Assembly: GCA_944326235.1 (NCBI GenBank)
Contig: CALVDH010000005.1
Span: 1-64,000 of the forward strand
From: an uncultured Bacteroidales bacterium
GTDB lineage: Bacteria > Bacteroidota > Bacteroidia > Bacteroidales > UBA932
Reading direction: 5' to 3'
DNA length: 64,000 nucleotides
Shown here: positions 27,075 through 37,191 of the stretch, in pieces
Layout: the number at the start of each line of letters is the position of its first letter
Numbering within the stretch: the first letter of the stretch is position 1
Made by a program: the position numbers and the translations under genes
Notes under the pieces: model-generated
Databases searched by the model: none
What the model was told of the DNA's origin: nothing
The model's input: only the letters and a program-made list of their open reading frames with translations

Positions 27075-27862
27075 TGTTTGACTTCATCAACATATCCGTA
27101 ATCGACATTATCGACATCATCCTGGTAGGTCTTCTGATCTACCAGATGGTGCGGATAATGCGCGGCACTTCCGTATTCAACATCTTCACCGGTATTCTGC
27201 TGTTATACCTCACGTGGATAGTGGTGAAGGCGTTGAATATGAAACTGCTGTCGTCCATCCTTGGACAGATTCTCGGAGTCGGCGTCATCGCGCTGATAGT
27301 CATTTTCCAGCCCGAGATACGCCGTTTCCTCCTGCACATAGGGAGCCGGTATCTCTCCTCCCGCAACAACTTCCTGACCCGTATCCTTCTGGGACGCCGG
27401 GACAAGGAGATTCAGGCCACCTCCCTGGACGAGATAGCCCAGGCTTGCCGGAGGATGGGCGAGACCAGGACGGGCGCCCTCATTGTCCTGCAGCACAACT
27501 CCTCCCTGGAATTTGTCACCGAGACCGGCGACAGCATAGACGCCGCCGTCAACAGGCGTCTGATAGAGAATATCTTCTATAAGAACACCCCGCTCCACGA
27601 CGGGGCCATGGTCATAGACATGGACAGGATAGTGGCCGCCCGCTGTACCCTTCCTATCGTGGACAACCCCAATATTCCCCCGCAGTACGGCATGCGCCAC
27701 CGGGCCGCAGTAAGTATCACGCAGGACACCGATGCTGACGCAATAGTAGTCTCCGAGGAGACCGGCAACATCTCCTTCGTAAGCGGGGGCGAGATGAAGA
27801 CAGTCACCAGCATCAGCGAGCTGAAGCTCTCCATCGAGAACTCCTACCGCAAGGGCAATTAA
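27074..27862 (+). CDS. cdaA: Diadenylate cyclase CdaA
   Basis: Makes the second messenger c-di-AMP from two ATP. The 262-aa protein has three N-terminal transmembrane helices (about 10-30, 36-54, 60-78) and a DAC domain with the catalytic DGA (176-178) and RHR (208-210) motifs, so it should be active. Membrane-bound, cytosolic active site. No CdaR/YbbR gene follows. It overlaps the peptidase gene by 1 nt and precedes mutS2 by 15 nt. Confidence 0.95.
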   Translation: MFDFINISVIDIIDIILVGLLIYQMVRIMRGTSVFNIFTGILLLYLTWIVVKALNMKLLSSILGQILGVGVIALIVIFQPEIRRFLLHIGSRYLSSRNNFLTRILLGRRDKEIQATSLDEIAQACRRMGETRTGALIVLQHNSSLEFVTETGDSIDAAVNRRLIENIFYKNTPLHDGAMVIDMDRIVAARCTLPIVDNPNIPPQYGMRHRAAVSITQDTDADAIVVSEETGNISFVSGGEMKTVTSISELKLSIENSYRKGN

Positions 27863-27877
27863 CCTTTCATTCAATCC

Positions 27878-30454
27878 ATGACCAATACCGCAAAAATCGA
27901 AAGCAAGCTCGCCTTCGACAAGATACGCGAGTCCATAGCCGCCCGCTGCTCTACCGGATACGGCCGGGACAGGGCAGAGAGCGAGCAGGTTTCGGACGTG
28001 CCCTCCGAGATAGAGCGCCGTCTCGGCCTGACCGACGAGATGCGCGTCATCCTGATGTTCGAGGCTTCCTTCCCTACCTCAGGATACCCCGACTGCATCC
28101 CTTTCCTGGTGCCGCTCCGCAGCCCTTTTTCCCATATTGACCTGCCCTCGCTGGTGCTGCTGCGCGGGGCTCTGGATACCCTCCGGAAGATATTGAGCTT
28201 CTTCGCCGGCTGCAAGGAAGGACAGTACCCCCTGCTGCGGGACATGGCCTCGGCCGTGCTGTCATTTCCCGAGATACTCAGGCGCATAGACGGGATACTG
28301 GACCGGTACGGGGAGGTGAGGGACAATGCCTCGGAGCAGCTTTACTCCATCCGCCGCGCCATCCGGGACAAGGAGGGGGCGGTGTCCAGGCGCATCCAGG
28401 CCATCCTCCGCAAGGCTCAGGAGGACGGGGTGGCGGACTCGGACGCTTCGGTGTCGGTGCGCGAGGGCAAGATGCTCATCCCCGTTTCTTCGGGCAATAA
28501 GAAAAAGGTCCCGGGGATAGTGTTTGACGAGTCGGCTTCGGGCAAGACCTCCTTCATCGAGCCGATGGAGGTCGTGGAGCTCAACAACCAGCTGCGCGAG
28601 CTGCATTTCGAGGAGCAGAGGGAGATACTCCGGATACTCACGGAGTTTACAGACTTCCTGCGGCCCTATATCGACGATGTCATAGAGTCGCAGAAGTTCA
28701 TGGGCGAGCTGGACTTCATCCTGGCCAAGGCGGTGGTGTCGTCGCATTACCGGGGCGGCAAGCCGGTGCTCTCGGACAGGGGCGAGGTGCTGTTGCGGCA
28801 GGGGCGGCATCCGCTGCTGGAGGAGGCCCTGGCCAAGGAGGGCAAGAAGATAGTGCCTCTGGATGTGGTGCTTACCCCGGCCAGGCGGATTCTGCTGATA
28901 TCCGGGCCCAATGCGGGCGGTAAGTCGGTCTGCCTGAAGACGGTGGGCCTGCTGCAGTACATGTTCCAGTGGGGCATGCTGGTCCCGGCCTCGGAGAGTT
29001 CGGAACTGACCGTTTTCCACGACATGTTCGTGGATATCGGGGACGACCAGTCGCTGGAGAACGACCTGAGTACCTACAGTTCCCACCTGCTGAACATGAA
29101 GGAGGCGGTAGCTCTGGCCGATGACCGGTCGCTGGTGCTCATCGACGAGTTCGGCTCGGGTACGGAACCGGCAGCGGGAGGGGCCATCGCCGAGGAGATA
29201 CTGAGCGAGTTCGAGCGGAAAGGCTGTTACGGAGTCATCACGACGCATTACACCAATCTGAAGTTTTACGCCAGCAACAGTAGCCGGATAGTCAACGGGG
29301 CAATGCTCTTCGACGTGCAGAAGATTCAGCCGCTGTTCCGCCTGGAGATAGGTCTGCCGGGCAATTCGTTCGCCTTCGAACTGGCCCGCAAGATAGGTCT
29401 GCCGGAGAGCATAGTGCACGGGGCTGAGGAAAGGGCCGGAAAGGATTATGTCGCGGTCGAGCGCAACCTGCGCAAGATAGCCCGCAACAAGCGCGAGCTG
29501 GAGGAGCGGCTGGTGCGTGTCAAGGCCGCCGACCGTACTCTGGACTCGATGACGGAGAAGTACGAGAAGGAACTCTCCGAGATCAAGGCCCTGCGCAAGA
29601 GCGTGCTGGACGAGGCCAGGGCCCAGGCCGCTGAGATAGTTGCCCAGGCCAATAAGCAGATAGAAAGGACCATACGCGAGATACGCGAGTCCCAGGCCGA
29701 GAAGGAGCGGACCCAGCTGGTGCGTTCGGAGCTGCGGGACTTCGCGGCTTCGGTGGCCGATGACTCGGCTGCCCGCAGCGAGATGGAGGCCCGGATAGAG
29801 CGGAAGATGGCGCAGATCATCGAGCGCAAGAAACGGCAGGAGGAGAGGCGGGCCAGGCGGGCTGCGGGAGGTGACGGGCAGGATGCCGCCGGCGGTCCGG
29901 GGAGCGGGTCTGTGCCGGGAGGCAGTACCGGTGCCGGGGCTGTTGGTGCCGGGGCGCTCTCAGGCGATGCTGCGCCTGACCGGATTGTTCCCGGAGTATA
30001 TGTCCGCATGGAGGACAGCGGCATGACCGGCGAGGTGGTGCAGGTCTCCGGCAGGAAGGCCACCGTAGCTGTCGGCGAGATACTCTCCCGTGTGGACATC
30101 TCGAAACTCACACCCTTGTCCGCCAACCAGTACCGCTCATCCGTCAAGTCACCGCGTCCCGCCGCCTCTTCTGTCAGGCTTTCCGCGTCCATATCCGACC
30201 GCAAGCTCAACTTCAAGCCCTCCATCGACATCCGCGGCATGCATCTGGACGAGGCCATCCCCACCATCACCCGCTATATCGATGACGCCCTCATGGTCGG
30301 CATGCCCGAGGTGAGCATCCTGCACGGCAAGGGTGCCGGCGTCCTCAAGGAGGAGATCCGCAAGCTTCTCCGCATCACCCCCGGAGTAGTCTCCTTCGCC
30401 GACGAGCACGTTGAGCGCGGCGGCTCCGGCATCACGGTCGTAAAACTCGAGTAA
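27878..30454 (+). CDS. mutS2: Endonuclease MutS2
   Basis: MutS-like ATPase with C-terminal Smr nuclease domain, implicated in suppressing recombination or rescuing collided ribosomes. The 858-aa protein has a MutS core with Walker A GPNAGGKS near 345, the LIDEFGSGTEP Walker B near 423 and ITTHYTNLK. A long coiled coil follows (about 510-660), then a Gly/Ala/Ser-rich linker, a KOW-like segment and an Smr domain (about 785-858) with DIRGMHLDEA and HGKGAGVL. The linker (GGDGQDAAGGPGSGSVPGGS) is unusual in composition. Confidence 0.95.
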   Translation: MTNTAKIESKLAFDKIRESIAARCSTGYGRDRAESEQVSDVPSEIERRLGLTDEMRVILMFEASFPTSGYPDCIPFLVPLRSPFSHIDLPSLVLLRGALDTLRKILSFFAGCKEGQYPLLRDMASAVLSFPEILRRIDGILDRYGEVRDNASEQLYSIRRAIRDKEGAVSRRIQAILRKAQEDGVADSDASVSVREGKMLIPVSSGNKKKVPGIVFDESASGKTSFIEPMEVVELNNQLRELHFEEQREILRILTEFTDFLRPYIDDVIESQKFMGELDFILAKAVVSSHYRGGKPVLSDRGEVLLRQGRHPLLEEALAKEGKKIVPLDVVLTPARRILLISGPNAGGKSVCLKTVGLLQYMFQWGMLVPASESSELTVFHDMFVDIGDDQSLENDLSTYSSHLLNMKEAVALADDRSLVLIDEFGSGTEPAAGGAIAEEILSEFERKGCYGVITTHYTNLKFYASNSSRIVNGAMLFDVQKIQPLFRLEIGLPGNSFAFELARKIGLPESIVHGAEERAGKDYVAVERNLRKIARNKRELEERLVRVKAADRTLDSMTEKYEKELSEIKALRKSVLDEARAQAAEIVAQANKQIERTIREIRESQAEKERTQLVRSELRDFAASVADDSAARSEMEARIERKMAQIIERKKRQEERRARRAAGGDGQDAAGGPGSGSVPGGSTGAGAVGAGALSGDAAPDRIVPGVYVRMEDSGMTGEVVQVSGRKATVAVGEILSRVDISKLTPLSANQYRSSVKSPRPAASSVRLSASISDRKLNFKPSIDIRGMHLDEAIPTITRYIDDALMVGMPEVSILHGKGAGVLKEEIRKLLRITPGVVSFADEHVERGGSGITVVKLE

Positions 30455-30455
30455 T

Positions 30456-31175
30456 ATGGACTGGCAGAGGGGTTGGCAGGAGCTGGCGGATATGGTGTGG
30501 CCGCGGAGGTGCGGGGTGTGCGGAGGATTTCTGGACACGGAGGAAAGGTATGTCTGTGCGGAGTGTCTGAAGGATATGCCGTTGACTTATTTCTGGAGCT
30601 GGCGTGCGAACCCTGCCGAACAGATTCTCTGGGCCAGGACCTATCTGGAGGGGGTGGTCTCCCTTTTCTATTATTCCAGGGACAATGATTATAAGGAACT
30701 TCTGCATGCAGTCAAGTACGGCGGCAATGTCGCCACCGGCCGCTGGCTCGGCCGTATACTGGGAGAGAAGATGCGTGAGGCCGCATACCCGCTGCCCGAT
30801 GTGATAGTCCCTGTCCCGCTTCACTGGCGGAGGCAGTGGAAACGCGGCTACAATCAGGCGGAGGTCATCGCCCGCGGTATCTCGGAAGGTCTGTCCGGAG
30901 ATATCCCTGTACTCACCGGTATCCTGCGCCGTGTCCGCTACAGCACCTCCCAGACCAGAATGAGTGTCGGCAGCAAATGGGAGAACGTCTCCGATTCATT
31001 TGTCCTCATAGATAACAGAACAGCCGCCGAGAGACTCAGCGGCCGTCATGTTCTGCTTGTGGATGATGTCCTTACGACAGGCGCTACTGCCGAGGCCTGC
31101 TGGGATGCTCTCCGCGTCATCCCGGATATCAGGGTGTCCTACGCCAGCATAGCCTTTGTCACAAAACCGGGGTAG
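30456..31175 (+). CDS. comF: ComF-family phosphoribosyltransferase-like protein
   Basis: A 239-aa protein starting 1 nt after the mutS2 stop. An N-terminal zinc-ribbon-like CxxC pair (RRCGVCGGF, YVCAEC) precedes a type I phosphoribosyltransferase fold with PVPLHWRRQWKRGYNQAE and the PRPP-binding loop LLVDDVLTTGATAEAC. ComF proteins are linked to DNA uptake and natural transformation; enzymatic activity is unproven for the family. It is last in the C69-cdaA-mutS2-comF operon and converges on metK with only 6 nt between. Confidence 0.92.
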   Translation: MDWQRGWQELADMVWPRRCGVCGGFLDTEERYVCAECLKDMPLTYFWSWRANPAEQILWARTYLEGVVSLFYYSRDNDYKELLHAVKYGGNVATGRWLGRILGEKMREAAYPLPDVIVPVPLHWRRQWKRGYNQAEVIARGISEGLSGDIPVLTGILRRVRYSTSQTRMSVGSKWENVSDSFVLIDNRTAAERLSGRHVLLVDDVLTTGATAEACWDALRVIPDIRVSYASIAFVTKPG

Positions 31176-31181
31176 ATGTTG

Positions 31182-32468
<1,287 letters not shown>

Positions 32469-32491
32469 AATACATTAAAGGTATATAAAAC

Positions 32492-32527
32492 AAAAAAATC
32501 TCTTCCGAACGAGTATCGGAGAGATTT
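32492..32527 (-). terminator. Attenuator terminator in the metK leader
   Basis: Reading toward metK, AAATCTCTCCGA and TCGGAAGAGATTT form a strong stem followed by a run of seven T. It ends about 24 nt before the metK start, so it must be bypassed for expression. Its 5' arm is complementary to part of the aptamer upstream. Confidence 0.85.
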
Positions 32528-32550
32528 GACAAAACACTAACTGTATGAAA

Positions 32551-32605
32551 GATTCATTTTAGCATTTTTTAGTGTGGTTGCAAGCAGGCAAATCTGTCCA
32601 CAAAA
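32551..32605 (-). promoter_or_regulatory. SAM-II-like riboswitch aptamer upstream of metK
   Basis: The minus strand reads GTGG-ACA-GATTTG-cct-GCTTGCAACCAC, then AAA and GCTAAA. This is the SAM-II consensus layout: a P1 helix (GTGG/CCAC), the conserved GATTTG loop strand, GCTTGCA, and a downstream GCTAAA strand for the pseudoknot. The gene it precedes makes SAM. I base this on recalled consensus, not on a covariance search. Confidence 0.82.
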
Positions 32606-32638
32606 CTCGTTTTGCACTTCCTTTTCAGAAATGTCGCG

Positions 32639-32670
32639 CAAATGTCACAACAAAAATTTGGATATGCAAA
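32639..32670 (-). promoter_or_regulatory. Probable metK promoter
   Basis: On the minus strand GACATTTG (32639-32646) differs from TAnnTTTG at one base, with TTTG (32667-32670) 20 nt upstream. Transcription would begin near 32632, just before the aptamer, giving a leader of about 165 nt. Confidence 0.5.
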
Positions 32671-32724
32671 TTTTTTTGAATTTTTTTGCGCAAAATTTCA
32701 AAACAAATTACATCATCTACACCA

Positions 32725-35700
32725 ATGAACAACTCAACCAGAAAGATTGCTTTGATGCTAATGAGCTTATTTGCGGCTATTTCCGCATTTGCTCAGGTCA
32801 CAACTTCATCAATCAGCGGTAAGGTTACGGATGAGAACGGAGCGGACCTCGCGGGTGCGACGGTCATCGCAGTTCACGTTCCCTCGGGTACCCAGTACTG
32901 GACTATCGCAGACGCCAAGGGTACATACCGCCTGCTCAACATTCTCCCCGGCGGTCCCTATACCGTGAGAGTGGAGATGCTCGGCTTCAGGACTACAGAG
33001 ATAACGGACATCAACGTATCCCTGGCCGATAACTTTGTAGTAAATGCCTCCCTGCAGGAAGAGAGCATGGATCTCGACGAGCTGGTGGTAGTGGCGGAGA
33101 GCGCGACCTCCAACATGCGCTCTGACCGTGCCGGTGCTGTAACCTCCCTCAATACGAGGCAGATCAACAGCATCCCAGTCATCAGCCGCGACGTGCAGGA
33201 CGTCATCAAGCTGACTCCCCAGGCATTTGACAGCGGCAACGGCCCTGAAATCGGCGGCGGTACCTACCGTCAGAACAACTTCTCCATCGACGGTGCGGCA
33301 GCCAACAACGCCTTCGGTATCGGAGGCACCATGCCTGCCAACGGTTCTCCTATCTCCATGGACGCCATCGAGCAGATATCTGTGAATGTGACTCCATACG
33401 ACGTGCGTCAGAGCGGTTTCATCGGTGCAGCTATGAACGCGGTGACCCGCTCGGGCAGCAACCAGTTCGAGGCTTCTGCCTACTCCTATTTCTATAATGA
33501 GAAGTTCAGAGGAACCAAGGTTGAGGGAGAGACCCTCTCGGTAAACCCTGAGCAGCATCTTCTCGTGGGTGCCCGCGTCGGCGGTCCCATCATCAAGGAC
33601 AAGCTCTTCTTCTTCCTCAACTTCGAGATGGAGAGGGATGTGGAACCCGGTCCTTCGCGCCGTGCCTCAAATGATAATAATCCCTGGTCAAACGGTAATG
33701 ACGGCATCGCCCGTCCCTCCGAGAGCGTGATGAATGCTCTGTCGGATTACCTTATCAACACCTGGAACTACGATCCCGGGGCATACCAGGGCTATTCCTC
33801 CATCAATCCCGCCTACAAGTTCCTTGCACGTCTGGACTGGAACATCAACCAGAACCATAAGCTGAATATCCGCTACAACATGACCCGTGCGAAGAGCCCC
33901 AATCCTCCTTCGACATCCAAGACCGGCCTCGGAGATAACTCCATCCTTACCGGTGACAGGCAGGATATGGAAGCCATCTACTTCCAGAACGCCCGTTACT
34001 ATCAGGAGAACAACTACATGTCCCTGGCAGCCGAGCTCAACTCCCGCTTCCTCGACGGTAAGGTCAACAACGTACTGCGTGCCACCTATTCCCGCCAGTA
34101 TGAGCCCCGCAGCACCGAGGGCGGCATGTTCCCCTTCGTAGATATAGGCGTGGGCGGATACTACTACACATCATTCGGTACGGAGCTTTTCTCCCTGGGT
34201 AACCTCAGGGACGTGAACACCGTGACCGTGACGGACGAGGTGACCGCCTCCCTGGGCATCAACCAGCTCACCGCAGGTGTGCAGTACGAGTGGAACAGGA
34301 CCCGCAACGGATTCCAGAGATTCGGTGCCGGTTACTATATGTTCCTCTTTGATACAGAGGACCAGCTGATGGACGCCATCAACAACAATACCCTCTTCGA
34401 CAATCCCTATCAGTACGCCATCACCCACTCCTACAACAAGGACTGGTCGCAGGCCTTCCCTCAGTTCGACTTCCATCAGGTGTCGCTGTATCTCCAGAAC
34501 GAGATGACGTTCAACCGCTTCAAGCTCTCATACGGCCTGCGCGTGGAGCTGCCTATGTATCCTTCCCTGGACTACAACTTCAACGAGCAGGTGTACAACA
34601 CCACATTTGCCGACTATAAGGGCAACGGCGGCCACTACGACACCCGTCAGATGCCCTCCACATCAGTGATGTTCTCGCCCCGTATCGGCTTCAACTGGGA
34701 TATTCTCGGTGACCGCAGTCTGGTACTCCGCGGAGGTTCGGGCTTCTTCACAGGCCGTCTGCCCTTCGTATGGATCGTGGCACAGGCAGGTGACGCAGGT
34801 GTCATCCAGGCCACCACTACCAGAGTATCCGCCAAGGGTGAGGATGTGCCCGAGTTCATAGTCAACAGAGTGGACCAGCTCGAGTCCATCTATGGACCTG
34901 AAGGAGCTTCTCCCGCCAACACCCGCATCTCCACCATCTCCCTGATGGCTCCCGACCTCAAGATGCCCCAGACCTGGAAGAGTTCCCTGGCTCTCGACTA
35001 TATCGCTCCCGGTGACGTGCTCCTCTCTGTCGAGGGTGTCTACAACTACGACATCAATCCCGCGATTATCACCAACGTAGCCCTGAAGGACCCCGTGATG
35101 TCCAACATCAACAACTTTGCCGACAACCGTTACGTATGGGGCGAGTACTATGACAACAGTTTCCAGAAGGCATATCTGCTCCACAACGCCGACAAGGGCG
35201 GTTACTACTACTCCGTTACTGCCAAGGCCGAGAAGCATAACTTCTACGGTTTCGACGCAATGGTCGCCTACACATACAGCAGCGCGATGAGCTATTCCAA
35301 CGGCTTCGGTGACCAGATGAACTCCGCATGGAACAGTGCCGCTACCGTAAACGGCCAGAACTATGTGGACCTCGGCTACGCCAGTTATGTGATGCCTCAC
35401 CGCCTCATCGCCTCCCTGAGCTACACCGCTGAGTACGCCAGGAACTTCGCCACCGGTGTCAGCATCTTCTACGAGGGCGGTCCCCGCGGAAGGTACTCCT
35501 ATACCTACACATCCAACGTCGTAGGTGACGGCGGTCCCGCCAACCTGATCTATGTGCCCTCTTCCAAGGACGAGCTGACCTTCGGTGACTACACTCCCAC
35601 CGGATGGGACCGCGTGTACACTGCGGAGGAGCAGGCGGATGATTTCTGGAACTTCGTGAACAACAGTAAGTACCTCAGCAGCCGCAAGGGCCAGTATGCC

Positions 35701-36054
35701 GAGCGCAACTGCCTGGTAGGCCCCTGGGTACATCAGTTCGACGTGCGTATCTTCCAGAACTTCTACATCCCTCAGAAGAACGGACAGCGCCACACCATTC
35801 AGATCGGTCTGGATATCGAGAACATCGGCAACCTGTTCAACCAGAACTGGGGACACTTCTGGTCCATCAACACCACCCAGATTCTCAGCATAGCCGAGAA
35901 CGGCTACCGTCCCGGTACTACAGGCCAGAGCCCCAAGCCGGTATATCACTTCGTAGCAGACGGTACCGAGAAGCTCAAGAGCGAGTTCTCGCCCTCCATC
36001 AGCCTCTCGTCCACCTGGATGATGCAGCTCAGCCTCCGCTGGATCTTCGACTAG
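32725..36054 (+). CDS. Oar-like TonB-dependent receptor
   Basis: A 1109-aa outer-membrane protein. The ATG at 32725 starts a typical signal peptide (MLMSLFAAISAFAQ). A CarboxypepD-regulatory domain (about 27-112, SISGKVTDENGADLAGATV) is followed by a plug with NFSIDGAAANNAFGIGG and a large barrel. Plug and barrel motifs such as SGFIGAAMNAVTRSGSNQFE are characteristic of the Oar/OmpA-related TonB receptor group rather than SusC. No SusD or enzyme partner lies next to it; the gene is single with a terminator after it. Ligand unknown. No convincing consensus promoter was found in the AT-rich upstream DNA. Confidence 0.88.
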   Translation: MNNSTRKIALMLMSLFAAISAFAQVTTSSISGKVTDENGADLAGATVIAVHVPSGTQYWTIADAKGTYRLLNILPGGPYTVRVEMLGFRTTEITDINVSLADNFVVNASLQEESMDLDELVVVAESATSNMRSDRAGAVTSLNTRQINSIPVISRDVQDVIKLTPQAFDSGNGPEIGGGTYRQNNFSIDGAAANNAFGIGGTMPANGSPISMDAIEQISVNVTPYDVRQSGFIGAAMNAVTRSGSNQFEASAYSYFYNEKFRGTKVEGETLSVNPEQHLLVGARVGGPIIKDKLFFFLNFEMERDVEPGPSRRASNDNNPWSNGNDGIARPSESVMNALSDYLINTWNYDPGAYQGYSSINPAYKFLARLDWNINQNHKLNIRYNMTRAKSPNPPSTSKTGLGDNSILTGDRQDMEAIYFQNARYYQENNYMSLAAELNSRFLDGKVNNVLRATYSRQYEPRSTEGGMFPFVDIGVGGYYYTSFGTELFSLGNLRDVNTVTVTDEVTASLGINQLTAGVQYEWNRTRNGFQRFGAGYYMFLFDTEDQLMDAINNNTLFDNPYQYAITHSYNKDWSQAFPQFDFHQVSLYLQNEMTFNRFKLSYGLRVELPMYPSLDYNFNEQVYNTTFADYKGNGGHYDTRQMPSTSVMFSPRIGFNWDILGDRSLVLRGGSGFFTGRLPFVWIVAQAGDAGVIQATTTRVSAKGEDVPEFIVNRVDQLESIYGPEGASPANTRISTISLMAPDLKMPQTWKSSLALDYIAPGDVLLSVEGVYNYDINPAIITNVALKDPVMSNINNFADNRYVWGEYYDNSFQKAYLLHNADKGGYYYSVTAKAEKHNFYGFDAMVAYTYSSAMSYSNGFGDQMNSAWNSAATVNGQNYVDLGYASYVMPHRLIASLSYTAEYARNFATGVSIFYEGGPRGRYSYTYTSNVVGDGGPANLIYVPSSKDELTFGDYTPTGWDRVYTAEEQADDFWNFVNNSKYLSSRKGQYAERNCLVGPWVHQFDVRIFQNFYIPQKNGQRHTIQIGLDIENIGNLFNQNWGHFWSINTTQILSIAENGYRPGTTGQSPKPVYHFVADGTEKLKSEFSPSISLSSTWMMQLSLRWIFD

Positions 36055-36080
36055 AAGGAACCGGTACAGAGGATAAATTG

Positions 36081-36119
36081 AAATCCCGGCAGTCTCTCGC
36101 GAGGCGGCCGGGATTTTTT
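36081..36119 (+). terminator. Intrinsic terminator after the Oar-like receptor gene
   Basis: AAATCCCGGC and GCCGGGATTT form a stem with a 16-19 nt loop followed by a T run. It also faces the end of pheS on the other strand. Confidence 0.85.
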
Positions 36120-36144
36120 ATAGTGGAAAATGTATGAAAAAATG

Positions 36145-37173
36145 TCAGATGGAGGTCTCGAACTCCCTGAGGAAGCGCACGTCGTTCTCGAAGTACAGTC
36201 TCAGGTCCTTGACTTGCCATTTCAACATGGCTATGCGTTCAATTCCCATGCCAAACGCGAAACCGGTGTATTCCTTCGGGTCTATGCCGCAGGCTTCCAG
36301 GACATTGGGGTCTACCATACCGGCACCCATAATCTCCAGCCAGCCGGTGCCCTTGCAGATGTTGCAGCCCTTGCCGCCGCAGATGTTGCAGCTGATGTCC
36401 ACCTCTGTGCTGGGCTCCGTGAAGGGGAAGTAGGAGGGACGCATGCGGATCTTGGTGTCCGGGCCGAACATCTCGCGCACGAAGATCAGAATCGTCTGCT
36501 TGAGGTCGGCGAAGGATACGTTTTTATCGACGTACAGGCCCTCTACCTGGTGGAAGATGCAGTGGGCGCGGGCCGAGATGGCCTCGTTGCGGAATACCCT
36601 GCCGGGGCATATCACGCGGATAGGGGGCTTGCGGTTCTCCATGGTCCTCACCTGTACTGAACTGGTGTGGGTGCGCAGAAGGACCGGATTGACGCCTGAG
36701 GAGATGAAGAAAGTGTCCTGCATGTCCCTGGCCGGATGGTCCGGAGGGAAGTTGAGGGCCTCGAAGACGTGGTGGTCGTCCTCGATCTCGGGGCCTTCCG
36801 CCAGGGCATAGCCCTGCTTGCGGAAGATGGAGATGATCTCCTCGCGGGTGATGGATATGGGATGGCGGGTGCCCAGCTCGAAGTGGTCTCCGGGCATGGT
36901 CATGTCGAAGGAGGGGGCTGCGCCTTCGGAAGACTCGGCGGCGCTGTTGCGGAGTTCCTCGATCTTGGCTGCCGCCGCATTCTTCAGATTGTTCAGTTTT
37001 TGGCCGAATTCCTTCTTCTTATCCGCCGATATGGTGCGGAATTCCTCGAAAAGCTGGGTGATCTCTCCCTTCTTGCCGAGCAGATGGACCCTCAGTTCCT
37101 CGATTTCCTTTTCTGTCTTTGCCTTTGCATCCTGAATTTCCGCCAGGATGCTCTCGATTTTCTCGTTGATCAT
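36145..37173 (-). CDS. pheS: Phenylalanine--tRNA ligase alpha subunit
   Basis: Catalytic subunit of PheRS. The 342-aa protein has an N-terminal coiled coil (about 1-85), then class II synthetase motifs: PDHPARDMQDTFFI, FRNEAISARAHCIFHQVEGL (motif 2) and GMGIERIAMLKWQVKDLRLYF (motif 3). pheT is not in the window. It is last in the yraN-manC-arcA-pheS cluster, 18 nt after arcA. Confidence 0.97.
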   Translation of the reverse strand: MINEKIESILAEIQDAKAKTEKEIEELRVHLLGKKGEITQLFEEFRTISADKKKEFGQKLNNLKNAAAAKIEELRNSAAESSEGAAPSFDMTMPGDHFELGTRHPISITREEIISIFRKQGYALAEGPEIEDDHHVFEALNFPPDHPARDMQDTFFISSGVNPVLLRTHTSSVQVRTMENRKPPIRVICPGRVFRNEAISARAHCIFHQVEGLYVDKNVSFADLKQTILIFVREMFGPDTKIRMRPSYFPFTEPSTEVDISCNICGGKGCNICKGTGWLEIMGAGMVDPNVLEACGIDPKEYTGFAFGMGIERIAMLKWQVKDLRLYFENDVRFLREFETSI

Positions 37174-37191
37174 ATTATTGAACTGATTGAA

